A DNA stretch of 64,000 nucleotides, from the NCBI RefSeq assembly GCF_900143545.1, contig NZ_FREV01000006.1:62001-126000 (forward strand), in the 5' to 3' direction. Positions 53,025-62,478 of the stretch are shown here, in pieces (within the stretch, counting starts at the first letter, position 1; each line of letters starts with the position of its first letter). Below the pieces are notes generated by a model that made no database searches, was not told the DNA's origin, and saw only the letters and a list, made by a program, of their open reading frames with translations. The DNA comes from Loktanella sp. Alg231-35 (GTDB taxonomy: Bacteria; Pseudomonadota; Alphaproteobacteria; Rhodobacterales; Rhodobacteraceae). Position numbers and translations under genes: made by a program.

Positions 53025-54149
53025 TTATCTTTTAAAGTTGGCCGGTGTGAACGGCATTTTAGTGAGCGTCAATGGCTGGCGCTTGCCGCGCAGTTCACCA
53101 AAGACGGTTGTGCCAATGGCGGCATTTTCTTTCGTGACATAGCCCATGGCGACAGGCCCACCGACGGTCGGCCCAAATCCGCCCGAGGTGATGGCCCCTA
53201 TTGGATCGGTTGCATCCTCAGAGGCAAAGAGCGGCACGCCTTCGCGCATCGGCGCACGGCCTTGGGGCAAAAGCCCCACGCGTTTGCGCGTGGCCCCATC
53301 TGCAATCTGTCCCATGATCTGTGCTGCACCGGGGAACCCGCCTTCGCGTGCGCCACCCGCACGGCGCACCTTTGAGATGGCCCAGATCAGCGCCCCTTCG
53401 ATAGGCGAGGTTGTCGTGTCGATATCGTGCCCATAAAGGCAAAGCCCCGCTTCAAGACGCAGCGAGTCGCGGGCACCAAGGCCAATCGCCTCAACATCCG
53501 GGTGGGCGAGCAGTGCCTTGGCCAAAGCCTCAGCCGCGTCCGCAGGTACGGAAATCTCATAGCCGTCTTCACCGGTATAGCCAGAGCGGGACACCCAGGC
53601 CTCGGTCCCGTTCAAATTCAGCGTCGCCACATCCATGAAATTCATCCCAGCAGCGCGTTCATCCAACGACGCCAGTACGGCCTCGGCAGATGGCCCCTGC
53701 AAGGCCAGCAATGCGCGGTCTGTGATTTCGGTGACAGTAAGGTCAGGCTCAAGCGCTGCTTTCATCCGGGCGATGTCGGCGCCCTTGCAGGCCGCATTCA
53801 CAACGACAAAAACGTGATCACCGCGATTGGCGAGCATCAGATCGTCTTCAATGCCGCCGTCATCATTGGTGAAAAAACCATAGCGCTGCCGGTCTTCGTC
53901 CAGATCCAGTATATCAATGGGGATCAGCGTTTCTAATCCTGCTGCCGCATCGGCATAGGTCGCGCCTTTGACCACAACCTGCCCCATGTGGCTGACATCG
54001 AACAACCCGGCCTTGGCCCGCGTGTGTTGATGTTCTTTCAGCACACCAAGCGGATACTGAACCGGCATATCGTAGCCAGCAAATGGCACCATCTTGGCGC
54101 CAAGATCCACATGCAACGCATGAAGTGGCGTTTCATTGAGCTGCGTCAT
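53025..54149 (-). CDS. gcvT: Aminomethyltransferase, T protein of glycine cleavage
   Basis: A 374-residue T protein. It moves the methylene group from H-protein to THF and frees ammonia. N-terminal TPLHALHVDLGAKMVPFAGY and GLFDVSHMGQV are family hallmarks; folate-binding regions follow. ATG 54149 is used because the longer frame runs toward the riboswitch. It is first in the operon, about 85 bases after the riboswitch. Confidence 0.96.
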   Translation of the reverse strand: MTQLNETPLHALHVDLGAKMVPFAGYDMPVQYPLGVLKEHQHTRAKAGLFDVSHMGQVVVKGATYADAAAGLETLIPIDILDLDEDRQRYGFFTNDDGGIEDDLMLANRGDHVFVVVNAACKGADIARMKAALEPDLTVTEITDRALLALQGPSAEAVLASLDERAAGMNFMDVATLNLNGTEAWVSRSGYTGEDGYEISVPADAAEALAKALLAHPDVEAIGLGARDSLRLEAGLCLYGHDIDTTTSPIEGALIWAISKVRRAGGAREGGFPGAAQIMGQIADGATRKRVGLLPQGRAPMREGVPLFASEDATDPIGAITSGGFGPTVGGPVAMGYVTKENAAIGTTVFGELRGKRQPLTLTKMPFTPANFKR

Positions 54150-54235
54150 ATCGCGTTTCGCCTTCTTACAAGCCAGCGAGATTTTCAAGAAATCAAGCGG
54201 CACCACAGTGGCGCAAGCCTTGCCCGCGCATTGGT

Positions 54236-54386
54236 GCCCCCTCTGTCCGTTTGCCTGAGATCATTATCCCTTCGGCGGGTGCATGTGGCACCACTCTCCA
54301 GAGTATTCGGTTCTTGCCGTTGGTCCGTTGGCCTGAGAGATTCCGAGGCGGTTGCTCCTTCGGCACCAGAAAACTGGTTCTCCCAA
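54236..54386 (-). promoter_or_regulatory. Tandem glycine riboswitch upstream of gcvTHP
   Basis: On the minus strand two aptamers follow each other. Aptamer 1 (about 54386-54318) has GCCGAAGGAGCAA and CTCTCAGGCCAACGGACC. Aptamer 2 (about 54308-54236) has CGCCGAAGGGATAA and CTCAGGCAAACGGACAG. Both carry the glycine riboswitch conserved CCGAAGG and CTCAGGC-AA-GGAC cores. In known cases glycine binding turns gcv expression on. A small hairpin just before aptamer 1 (54381-54401) may be a leader helix. Confidence 0.93.
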
Positions 54387-54655
54387 CGTCAAGTGTTGGG
54401 ACATTTGGTAACGGAAAGCGCCATCGCCTTGCAAGGGTGAATCATGACTTTCTGCATTCCGTTGCATACAGAGTGGTTAGCACCGGAAATGGATCGCCGT
54501 TCGGCCCATGGCACCAAAAAGTGGGTGAATGACTTCCTATTTGTCAGTTCACCTGCATTATCAAAACCTTGCGATAAGTGCTGTCACAGTTTCGCGGGTG
54601 GTTTCATGCTTCGCGGCACCACATATTCAACTGATCTCAATCGACAGGAGCGGCA

Positions 54656-55486
54656 ATGCCAGCGCAGTATTATGCACCCAAGGGCGGACATCCCGGCCAA
54701 GAGCAACTTCTGACAGACCGCGCCGTCTTTACTGACGCATATGCCGTGATCCCCAAAGGCACGATGCGCGATATCGTCACCAGCTTTCTACCATTCTGGA
54801 CGGACACCCGCCTATGGGTCATTGCCCGGCCCATGACCGGCTTTGCCGAAACATTTTCGCAATACATCATGGAAGTCGCCCCCGGCGGCGGATCAGATCA
54901 ACCCGAATCCGATCCAAACGCCCAGGCTGTGCTTTTCGTTGTCGAAGGTCAGGCCAGTTTGTCCGTCAACGGCCAAACCCATGTGATGGAACCGGGCGGC
55001 TACGCTTATCTGCCGCCCTCATCCGGTTGGACGCTTCACAATACGTCTGATGACATGTTGCGGTTCCATTGGATCCGCAAAGCCTATCAGGCCGTGCCCG
55101 GTCTTGATCAACCTCAGGTGATTGTCACCAACGAAAATGACATTGCCCCGACTGTCATGCCGGGCACCGATGGCAAATGGGCCACGACCCGTTTTGTTGA
55201 TCCGACCGATTTGCGCCACGATATGCATGTCACCGTGGTCACGTTTGAACCCGGTGCTGTCATTCCCTTCCTTGAAACCCATGTGATGGAGCACGGCCTG
55301 TATGTGCTGGAAGGCAAAGCCGCCTATCGCCTCAATCAGGACTGGGTCGAGGTCGAGGCAGGCGATTACATGTGGCTGCGCGCCTTTTGCCCACAGGCCT
55401 GCTATGCAGGGGGACCGGGCAAGTTCCGCTATTTGCTCTATAAGGACGTGAACCGGCATATGCCGCTGCGTCTGGGCGGCGGGTAG
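54656..55486 (+). CDS. (S)-ureidoglycine aminohydrolase, two-cupin protein
   Basis: A 276-residue bicupin. It opens YYAPKGGHPGQEQLLTDRAV, as in (S)-ureidoglycine aminohydrolase, which frees ammonia from ureidoglycine to give ureidoglycolate. The metal site is in the second cupin: FLETHVMEHGLYVLEGKA with His and Glu ligands. Databases often name such proteins bifunctional allantoicase/ureidoglycine aminohydrolase, but only the latter is supported here. AGGAG stands before ATG 54656. It is the first gene of the ureide cluster and is divergent from the gcv region. Confidence 0.9.
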   Translation: MPAQYYAPKGGHPGQEQLLTDRAVFTDAYAVIPKGTMRDIVTSFLPFWTDTRLWVIARPMTGFAETFSQYIMEVAPGGGSDQPESDPNAQAVLFVVEGQASLSVNGQTHVMEPGGYAYLPPSSGWTLHNTSDDMLRFHWIRKAYQAVPGLDQPQVIVTNENDIAPTVMPGTDGKWATTRFVDPTDLRHDMHVTVVTFEPGAVIPFLETHVMEHGLYVLEGKAAYRLNQDWVEVEAGDYMWLRAFCPQACYAGGPGKFRYLLYKDVNRHMPLRLGGG

Positions 55487-55489
55487 CCG

Positions 55490-56239
55490 TTAGCGCAAAA
55501 AGAAAACCAAGGCTGTTATCGCCCCCACTGCGGTCACAAAGTGGCGCAGCAAATCGGTGCGCGTAATGCGGCGGCTGACGCGCGCGCCGATGTAGCCGCC
55601 AATCATCGCGCTGACCGCCAAAGGCAAGGCTTGTTCCCATGCGATCAACCCGGCCACGATGAAGGCGGCGGATGACACCAGCGAAAGCAGTGAAGACAAC
55701 ACCGTCTTGAGCCCATTCATGCTATGAATGTTGCTGTATCCAATCAGGCTAAACGTGGCGAGCAACATGATGCCAAGGCCACCATTGAAATAGCCCCCAT
55801 ACACCGACACCACCAAAATCGCTGCTGCGGAAACGGCTACCCCCGCTGATGCCCCGCCCCGCGCCTGCATCCGGCCAAGCAGCGCCGGACCAAGCGCAAA
55901 CAGCAGTGTCGCCCCAAGCAAAAGCCAGGGCACGATCCACAGAAATGTCGCACCGGGTGTGACGATCAGCAAGAATGCCCCAGCCAAGCCGCCGACGGTC
56001 GCAATCAGGGCAATGGCCCGCAATGGCAGGCTTCCCTCTGCCTGCATGTCATGGCGAAAGCCCCATGCGCTGCTCATATAGCCGGGCAAGGCCGCCAATG
56101 TCGCCGTCGCATTCGCGGCCACGGGGGGCACGCCAACGGCAATGAGTGCGGGGAAACTGAGAAAGGTACCTCCGCCTGCCACGGCGTTCAGCACTCCTGC
56201 AGCAAACCCCGCACAGCAAAGAATGAAAAGGTCCATCAT
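55490..56239 (-). CDS. TSUP-family membrane transporter (TauE/SafE)
   Basis: A 249-residue membrane protein with about eight hydrophobic segments and the TSUP repeat ends: AVAGGGTFLSFPALIAVGVPP near the N-terminus and AMIGGYIGARVSRRI near the C-terminus. Family members export or import sulfite, organosulfur compounds or similar anions. The substrate is unknown, and its place inside the urate cluster is only suggestive. It converges on the ureidoglycine aminohydrolase gene with a 3-base gap. Confidence 0.88.
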   Translation of the reverse strand: MMDLFILCCAGFAAGVLNAVAGGGTFLSFPALIAVGVPPVAANATATLAALPGYMSSAWGFRHDMQAEGSLPLRAIALIATVGGLAGAFLLIVTPGATFLWIVPWLLLGATLLFALGPALLGRMQARGGASAGVAVSAAAILVVSVYGGYFNGGLGIMLLATFSLIGYSNIHSMNGLKTVLSSLLSLVSSAAFIVAGLIAWEQALPLAVSAMIGGYIGARVSRRITRTDLLRHFVTAVGAITALVFFLR

Positions 56240-56277
56240 AGGGATGCTTGTGTTTCATTATTGCCCCCACCACAAGA

Positions 56278-56306
56278 CAAAGGCCCGGTCAAATGACCGG
56301 GCCTTC
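56278..56306 (-). terminator. Hairpin terminator after the nucleobase permease
   Basis: A perfect 11-bp stem AAGGCCCGGTC/GACCGGGCCTT (56280-56290, 56295-56305) lies between the permease stop and the TSUP gene start. On the minus strand it is followed only by a short T run. Confidence 0.7.
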
Positions 56307-56328
56307 CTTGCGCATCGGTACCGTTTGC

Positions 56329-57762
56329 TTATGCGTCGTCTTTTGGCAACGACCCGGCCCCATGACCAGCCATGCCGCCTGATACTTCCTCGGTTGCTTC
56401 CCCTGCCAGTTCCTCTGGCAGAACAAGGTTGAGGATGATCGCGATAAAGGCCGCAGGCAGCAGGCCCGAAGTCATCAGGATCCGCGCGGTGTCAGGCAGG
56501 CCAGCGACGGCACCTGGCTCCAGTTGCAGACCCAGACCGATGGACAGCGCAATCGCAAAGATCACCATGTTGCGCCGGTTCCAGACCACGTCGGACAGCA
56601 TCGAGATGCCCGCAGCAACAACCATGCCAAACATCACAATCACACCACCGCCCAGCACCTCGATCGGCACCGTGCGGATGATCCCGCCAACCTTGGGCAC
56701 CAAGCCGCAGACGATCAGGAAGATCGCACCGCATGTCACCACATGGCGGCTCATCACGCCGGTCATCGCAATTAGACCCACGTTCTGGCTGAAGGATGTG
56801 TTTGGAAAGCCGCCAAAGATACCGGCAACCGCAGAGCCAACACCGTCAGCATAGGTCGCACCGGTGATCTCTTCCTCGGTCGCTTCGCGGCCTGCACCAC
56901 CTTTGGTGATACCGGTGACGTCGCCCACAGTCTCAATCGCTGAGATAAAGGCCATGAGGCAGAAACCAATCACAGCAGCAGCTGAGAGTTCAAATCCATA
57001 TTTGAACGGCTGTGGCAAGGCAAACGCCGCGGAGCGTTCCCATGAACCAGTCACAGCGGACCATTCCAGAATGCCGACGCCCAGCGCGTAGAAATAGCCA
57101 ACAATCAGGCCGATCAGCACCGCAGAGACTGACAACATGCCAGAGGTAAAGAACTTCAGCCCCAGTGTGACGAAGATCACGATCAGTGCAGCAGACCAGT
57201 TAAGCAGCGATCCATACTCGGGTGTGCCGATAGCAGGCACGCCCCCTGCAGCGTATTGAATGCCAACCTTAACAAGGGCCAGACCAATCATTGTCACCAC
57301 AAGGCCCGTGACCAGTGGCGGCAAAGCAAAGCGGATCTTGCCGATAAAGAGGCCCAGAAACGCGTGGAATAATCCACCGATGATCACACCGCCAAAGAGT
57401 GCTGCCAAACCATCAACGCCTTTCCCCGCCACAAGCGGGATCATGATCGGAATGAAGGCAAAGGACGTACCCTGCACGATGGGCAGTTTGGCCCCCACCG
57501 GACCCAAAGCAACCGTCTGCAACAGTGTCGCCACGCCTGCAAACAGCATCGACATCTGGATCAGATACAGCAGTTCAGGAAAATCCGGGCTGTTCGATCC
57601 GAAACCAAATCCGGCTGCCCCTGCGACGATGATCGCCGGTGTCACATTGGACACGAACATCGCCAGCACGTGCTGGATTCCAAGCGGAATGGCGCGTTGC
57701 AGCGCCGGTGTGTAATTGGGGTCGCGGAGTTGCTCCGGGGTCCCGATTGCGTTGTCTACCAT
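56329..57762 (-). CDS. NCS2-family xanthine/urate permease
   Basis: A 477-residue nucleobase:cation symporter-2 with about 14 membrane segments. The signature QNVGLIAMTG (family pattern Q/E-N-x-G-x4-T) is present, as is the start AIPLGIQHVLAMFVSN. Members import xanthine, urate or uracil. With the surrounding urate genes, urate or xanthine is the probable substrate. It is followed by a terminator. Confidence 0.92.
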   Translation of the reverse strand: MVDNAIGTPEQLRDPNYTPALQRAIPLGIQHVLAMFVSNVTPAIIVAGAAGFGFGSNSPDFPELLYLIQMSMLFAGVATLLQTVALGPVGAKLPIVQGTSFAFIPIMIPLVAGKGVDGLAALFGGVIIGGLFHAFLGLFIGKIRFALPPLVTGLVVTMIGLALVKVGIQYAAGGVPAIGTPEYGSLLNWSAALIVIFVTLGLKFFTSGMLSVSAVLIGLIVGYFYALGVGILEWSAVTGSWERSAAFALPQPFKYGFELSAAAVIGFCLMAFISAIETVGDVTGITKGGAGREATEEEITGATYADGVGSAVAGIFGGFPNTSFSQNVGLIAMTGVMSRHVVTCGAIFLIVCGLVPKVGGIIRTVPIEVLGGGVIVMFGMVVAAGISMLSDVVWNRRNMVIFAIALSIGLGLQLEPGAVAGLPDTARILMTSGLLPAAFIAIILNLVLPEELAGEATEEVSGGMAGHGAGSLPKDDA

Positions 57763-57813
57763 AGTGTGTCCCTCCCTTTGGACGTATTGGCCAGTCTTCC
57801 CGCTGGCGAATGC

Positions 57814-58302
57814 TTATGCATCTGAGATGATGAATGGTGTATCAAACCAATGCTCTTGCAGGTTCGGCCCCTCTCCGATCCGATCCACAACAGCGAATAA
57901 TCCTGGCGCATGGATGGGTGTCAGCACCCCATGCCATGTGCCACGTGCAAAATTAATCCCTTGCCCCGGCGCCGTGATAAACGCGCGCGGTTGGCCGGGC
58001 TGGTCGGCGGCACCAGGGGCCACAACAACAATAAATGGGTCAAAGCTCATCGGCAGGAAGGCCTGACTGCCTTCGGGGTGTCGTTCGACCATATCAAGCG
58101 TGATCGGGAACTGCCGGGGTTCTGCCTTGAAAAGGCTGATGCCCGCTGTGCCATCGACAATGTCGATTTGCGCGCGATCATGGTAGCGCCCGCAAAGCCC
58201 TTGATTGATGATCTTGTCAGGATCGCCCGCCACTTCAAGCACATCACCAAAAGGCGCAAAGACCTCTTGGGTCAGCGGTTCAAGATGCAATACCTGCGTC
58301 AT
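57814..58302 (-). CDS. allA: Ureidoglycolate lyase
   Basis: A 162-residue AllA. It splits ureidoglycolate into glyoxylate and urea. Conserved segments: HLEPLTQEVFAPFGDVLE, PEGSQAFLPM and FARGTWHGVLTPI. ATG 58302 overlaps the stop of the allantoinase fusion by 4 bases (ATGA), so the two are coupled. Confidence 0.93.
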   Translation of the reverse strand: MTQVLHLEPLTQEVFAPFGDVLEVAGDPDKIINQGLCGRYHDRAQIDIVDGTAGISLFKAEPRQFPITLDMVERHPEGSQAFLPMSFDPFIVVVAPGAADQPGQPRAFITAPGQGINFARGTWHGVLTPIHAPGLFAVVDRIGEGPNLQEHWFDTPFIISDA

Positions 58303-59711
58303 CCGGCCAACTTGTCGATCAGGCGCAACTGGGCGATGCGCTCGACCTGCCTGCAAGCCTCGGAAAATTCGGTATCACGGTCATTGTCGATCCGCCGCTG
58401 AAAGGCCGCCAGAATAGAGGCTTTGTCATTGTCCTTCACTGCGATGATGAAAGGAAAGCCGTGCCGCGCGACATATTGCGCGTTGAGCGCTTGGAACGTC
58501 TCGCGTTCTTGATCGGTCAGCAGGTCAAGACCGGCGCCTGCCTGCTCTTCTGTACTTTCGGCTGTCAGTTGCCCGGCGGCGGCCAGTTTGCCTGCCAGAT
58601 CAGGGTGGGCATTCAAGACAGCCAAGCGCTGCGCGTCGGATGCGGACCGAAACACACGCGCCAGCGCGTTATGAACGCCTTGGGCTGTGTCATGTGTCGG
58701 TCCCAGCTCCAACGCATGTGCCCCTTCGGCGATCCAGGGGCTATGCTCGAAGATGCCACCAAAAGCAGCCACAAAGGCTTCGCGGCCCATCTCTGACGGG
58801 CGCGTCTGCGCGACTGGCGGATGCTCTTGCGTCCAGTGTTCGGCAATCTGCAGGCGGGTCGCAAACCAGACATCTTCATGCGACTTGATATAGTCGATCA
58901 CCCGCGCCAATGCCGCCGCACGCCCCGGACGCCCCATCAGGCGGCAATGCAGACCGATCGACAGCATTTTGGGCGCACCGGAACCCCCTTCGGCATAAAG
59001 CACATCAAAGCTGTCCTTCAGATAGCTTTCGAACTGATCACCAGTGGTAAAGCCCGCCTGAATGGCAAAGCGCATATCATTGCAATCCATCGTATAAGGC
59101 ACGATCAGCTGATCCTTGCGCCCAAACCGCATCCAATAGGGCAGATCATCGGCATAGCTATCCGCGACATAGGCAAACTGCCCCGTTTCAGCGGCCAGTC
59201 GGACGGTGTTGTTGGAACAACGGCCTGTGTACCAGCCGCGCGGGGCCTCGCCCGTGACTTCCCTGTGCAAACGAATGGCTTCGGCCATTTGGGCCCGTTC
59301 GACGTCCTCGGGCATGTCTTTGTGTTCGACCCATTTCAGGCCATGACTGGCAATCTCCCAGGCTGCGGATTTCATCGCCGCCACCTGCTCGGGCGCGCGG
59401 GCCAATGCGGTCGCCACGCCATAAACGGTGACCGGCAAATCGCCCATCAACCGATGCAAGCGCCAGAACCCCGCACGCGATCCGTATTCGTAAAGCGTTT
59501 CCATGTTCCAGTGCCGCTGGTCCGGCCAAGGTGCGGCCCCTGTAATCTCGGATAGGAAGGCTTCGGATGCAGGATCACCGTGTAAGACGTTGTTCTCGCC
59601 ACCTTCTTCGTAGTTCAACACAATCTGCATGGCGATCTTTGCCCCAGCCGGCCAATTGGCGGCAGGCGGTGTTGCACCGTATCCGGTCATGTCACGTGGG
59701 TAGCGGGTCAC
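58299..59711 (-). CDS. puuE: Allantoinase PuuE fused to OHCU decarboxylase UraD
   Basis: A 470-residue fusion. Residues about 1-305 are the metal-independent PuuE allantoinase, a polysaccharide deacetylase-like fold (MQIVLNYEEGGENNVLHGD, CSNNTVRLAAETGQF). It opens allantoin to allantoate. Residues about 310-470 are OHCU decarboxylase (NAHPDLAGKLAAAGQL, with a catalytic His), giving S-allantoin. The order of the fused parts is the reverse of the pathway order. The gene is transcribed left and coupled to allA. Confidence 0.94.
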   Translation of the reverse strand: MTRYPRDMTGYGATPPAANWPAGAKIAMQIVLNYEEGGENNVLHGDPASEAFLSEITGAAPWPDQRHWNMETLYEYGSRAGFWRLHRLMGDLPVTVYGVATALARAPEQVAAMKSAAWEIASHGLKWVEHKDMPEDVERAQMAEAIRLHREVTGEAPRGWYTGRCSNNTVRLAAETGQFAYVADSYADDLPYWMRFGRKDQLIVPYTMDCNDMRFAIQAGFTTGDQFESYLKDSFDVLYAEGGSGAPKMLSIGLHCRLMGRPGRAAALARVIDYIKSHEDVWFATRLQIAEHWTQEHPPVAQTRPSEMGREAFVAAFGGIFEHSPWIAEGAHALELGPTHDTAQGVHNALARVFRSASDAQRLAVLNAHPDLAGKLAAAGQLTAESTEEQAGAGLDLLTDQERETFQALNAQYVARHGFPFIIAVKDNDKASILAAFQRRIDNDRDTEFSEACRQVERIAQLRLIDKLAG

Positions 59712-59860
59712 GGGATGGGTTCCTTTGTCGTTAATTTCCTATAAAGCAACGCAATCGATTCCGTTTTCAAAAAATATGCGAAAGAGCCTCTTGTTTGCAT
59801 GGCTTTGCGGTTGTGTGCCCTTTCTGGCACTAAGCTGGGAGTGAAAAAAGGAGCAACCCC

Positions 59861-60214
59861 ATGAGCGGCTATCTGACGACACATGTTCTGGACACAGCAC
59901 GCGGTTGCCCGGCAGAAGGCCTCAAGATTGAGCTGTTTGCGATTGAGGGGGACACGCGCACCCATCTCAAAACGCTGGTGACGAATGATGACGGGCGCAC
60001 CGATGAGCAGATCATGCCAGCCGACAGGTTCAGCACCGGCACCTATGAATTGGTGTTTCACGCAGGTGCTTATCTTGATGCAAGCGGCACGCCGCCAGAA
60101 GACCCGCGCTTTCTTGACGTCATCCCGATCCGTTTTGGCATGTCAGAGGCATCGCATTATCATGTGCCCCTGCTGCTTTCGCCCTTTGGGTATTCAACCT
60201 ACCGGGGGTCCTGA
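59861..60214 (+). CDS. uraH: 5-hydroxyisourate hydrolase
   Basis: A 117-residue transthyretin-like enzyme hydrolysing 5-hydroxyisourate to OHCU. It has [16 protein letters not shown] at the start with the catalytic His, and the C-terminal signature YRGS preceded by [19 protein letters not shown] lies just before ATG 59861. The gene diverges from puuE-uraD and its 3' end overlaps the LysR gene by 16 bases. Confidence 0.95.
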   Translation: MSGYLTTHVLDTARGCPAEGLKIELFAIEGDTRTHLKTLVTNDDGRTDEQIMPADRFSTGTYELVFHAGAYLDASGTPPEDPRFLDVIPIRFGMSEASHYHVPLLLSPFGYSTYRGS

Positions 60215-61119
60215 TCACCGCGCACGACGGCGCTGATCCGATCAACAACAAAATCCATGAATAGCCGCGTTTTGGGGTCCTGCCGCCTGCGGTGCGTAAA
60301 CAGGCACGCCATCTGAATGGGCGTCGGCGGCGTTAGGGGTGCGACCGCAACAAGACGTCCGGCGTTCAGATGGTCGGCGACCTCAAACACCGGCTTCATC
60401 GCGATGCCATTCCCGCTGAGCGCCCAATCGGTCAGCACATCGCCATCATCGGATTCGTAGCGCCCCTGCACGCGGAACTTCTTGGGGCCGTCCTCGGTCA
60501 TCAAAGGCCACTGGAACTCTGACGCGCCGGGAAACCGCAGGTTCAGGCATTCGTGATTGCCCGCAATCAGTTCATCACCGGATGCCGGATTGCCATGGGC
60601 GCGCACATAGTCAGGTGACGCGCAAAGGATACGTTCGACATCGGCAATTTTGCGGATACGCAGGTTACTGTCTTCGGGTTCGCCCAGAAAAAACGCCAGA
60701 TCAAGCCCCTCGGTGGTGAGGTCAAACTTGCGGTCGGTCAGGCGCAAGCGCAGCGTGATCTCGGGGTAAAGCGCCAGAAAATCAGGCACATGCGGTGCTA
60801 TCAAACGCCGCCCAACGCCCAAGGGCGCTGCCACATAAAGCGCACCCTTGGGGTTTTCTGTGATATTGACCACCTGCGTTTCGGCATTTGCAACGCTTTC
60901 CAAAATCTCGCACGCACCGCCATAAAACGCCCTGCCCTGCTCGGTTGGGGTCAGGCTGCGGGTTGTGCGTTGAAACAACCGTACGCTCAGATGCCCCTCA
61001 AGCTGAGAGATGCGCGCAGAGGTCACAGCAGGCGAAATCCGCAAATCACGCGCGGCAGCAGACATGCTGCCCAGCTCATAGACGCGGACGAAGGTACGGA
61101 TATTGTCGAGATAGGACAT
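60199..61119 (-). CDS. LysR-family transcriptional regulator
   Basis: A 306-residue LysR regulator. The N-terminal helix-turn-helix is [19 protein letters not shown]; the effector domain (residues about 90-300) belongs to the CrgA-like group. It is transcribed away from puuD, with a 100-base shared region containing a T-N11-A dyad (61175-61187). It most likely governs puuD and perhaps the whole urate cluster (inference). Confidence 0.9.
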   Translation of the reverse strand: MSYLDNIRTFVRVYELGSMSAAARDLRISPAVTSARISQLEGHLSVRLFQRTTRSLTPTEQGRAFYGGACEILESVANAETQVVNITENPKGALYVAAPLGVGRRLIAPHVPDFLALYPEITLRLRLTDRKFDLTTEGLDLAFFLGEPEDSNLRIRKIADVERILCASPDYVRAHGNPASGDELIAGNHECLNLRFPGASEFQWPLMTEDGPKKFRVQGRYESDDGDVLTDWALSGNGIAMKPVFEVADHLNAGRLVAVAPLTPPTPIQMACLFTHRRRQDPKTRLFMDFVVDRISAVVRGDQDPR

Positions 61120-61174
61120 TTGCTTGTTTTTTTTGATGCTGTTTGGCGTCTAGAAGCAATAGCAGAACAATCCG

Positions 61175-61187
61175 TCCTCGCATAGGA
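61175..61187. promoter_or_regulatory. Candidate LysR-type binding site
   Basis: TCCTCGCATAGGA is a T-N11-A sequence with TCCT/AGGA dyad symmetry, centred between the divergent lysR and puuD genes. Such short sites are common by chance. Confidence 0.35.
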
Positions 61188-61219
61188 TGGGTGGCAACAA
61201 CGTCAACCGAGGACGCGCC

Positions 61220-62455
61220 ATGTATGATCTTGCTATTTTATGGGACTGGATCGCCTTTTCCGTCCGCTGGCTGCACGTCATCACTGCCATGGCGTGGATC
61301 GGGGCCTCGTTCTACTTCATCGCACTTGATCTGATGCTGAAACCTGCGCCTGACATGCCCGACGGTGCATCCGGCGAAGAATGGGAAGTCCACGGCGGCG
61401 GGTTCTATAACACGATCAAATACATGGTTGCTCCGGCCCAGATGCCCGAGCATTTGACCTGGCACAAATGGCAAAGCTATTGGACGTGGCTGTCTGGTGC
61501 AGCGCTTTTGATGATCGTCTATTGGGTCGGAGGTGAGCTTTACCTTCTTGATCCTACCAAAGCGGACCTCGCACTTTGGCAGGGCATCGTGATCTCTGGT
61601 GGGTCGCTGACCATCGGGTGGCTGCTGTATGACGCCATGTGCAAATCGAAGTTAAGCGATCAGCCTACACTGCTGATGCTTCTGCTCTTTGTGATCCTTG
61701 TGGCGATGTCTTGGGGGTACAATCAGATTTTCACGGGCCGCGCTGCCCTGCTGCACCTTGGTGCCTTTACAGCGACGATCATGACCGCCAATGTGTTCTT
61801 TCAGATCATGCCCAACCAGCGGATTGTTGTCGAAGACCTGAAGGCGGGGCGCACACCGGATGCCAAATACGGCAAGATCGCCAAGGTGCGTTCCACCCAT
61901 AACAACTATTTGACGCTGCCTGTCGTGTTCCTGATGTTGTCCAACCACTATCCACTGGCCTTTGGGACGCAATACGCGTGGATCATCGCGAGCCTGATTT
62001 TCCTCACCGGTGTGACCATCCGGCATTACTTCAACACTATGCACAAGACCGGCAAAGGACCGCATTGGACGTGGGGTGTGACGGTGCTGCTGATGATAAT
62101 CATCGCATGGCTATCAACTGTGCGCGCGGGTGATACCTGGCAGGAAGCGGAAGCGCGCGCGCTAACCCCTTACGAGCAGAAATTCGCATCAGCCGAGGGG
62201 TTTGACGAGGCGTTCAATACCGTGATCGGGAATTGTTCGATGTGCCACGCGCGCGAACCGGTTTGGGGCAACATGCAATGGGCACCCAAAGGGGTTTATC
62301 TTGAGACGCCAAGCGATGTCGCACGACACGCCAGCGCGATTTACCTGCAAGCGGGCGTCAGCCATGCGATGCCACCGCCCAACGCAGTACAGATGGACCC
62401 CGAAGCGCGCGCCATTCTCGTGTCATGGGTGCGCGACGTCAGGAACGGCGGCTAA
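61220..62455 (+). CDS. puuD: Urate hydroxylase PuuD, membrane-bound with cytochrome c domain
   Basis: A 411-residue membrane protein that oxidises urate to 5-hydroxyisourate, replacing uricase in many proteobacteria. Eight or so hydrophobic segments lie in residues 1-310. At the C-terminus a cytochrome c-like domain holds C339-x-x-C342-H343 (NCSMCHARE) with a probable Met ligand in HAMPPPNAV. The electrons therefore go to the respiratory chain. ATG 61220 has GAGG at a good distance. It is divergent from the LysR gene and begins the pathway that uraH, uraD and puuE continue. Confidence 0.93.
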   Translation: MYDLAILWDWIAFSVRWLHVITAMAWIGASFYFIALDLMLKPAPDMPDGASGEEWEVHGGGFYNTIKYMVAPAQMPEHLTWHKWQSYWTWLSGAALLMIVYWVGGELYLLDPTKADLALWQGIVISGGSLTIGWLLYDAMCKSKLSDQPTLLMLLLFVILVAMSWGYNQIFTGRAALLHLGAFTATIMTANVFFQIMPNQRIVVEDLKAGRTPDAKYGKIAKVRSTHNNYLTLPVVFLMLSNHYPLAFGTQYAWIIASLIFLTGVTIRHYFNTMHKTGKGPHWTWGVTVLLMIIIAWLSTVRAGDTWQEAEARALTPYEQKFASAEGFDEAFNTVIGNCSMCHAREPVWGNMQWAPKGVYLETPSDVARHASAIYLQAGVSHAMPPPNAVQMDPEARAILVSWVRDVRNGG

Positions 62456-62478
62456 CCACCAAAGGGTAAGCTGGCGCC

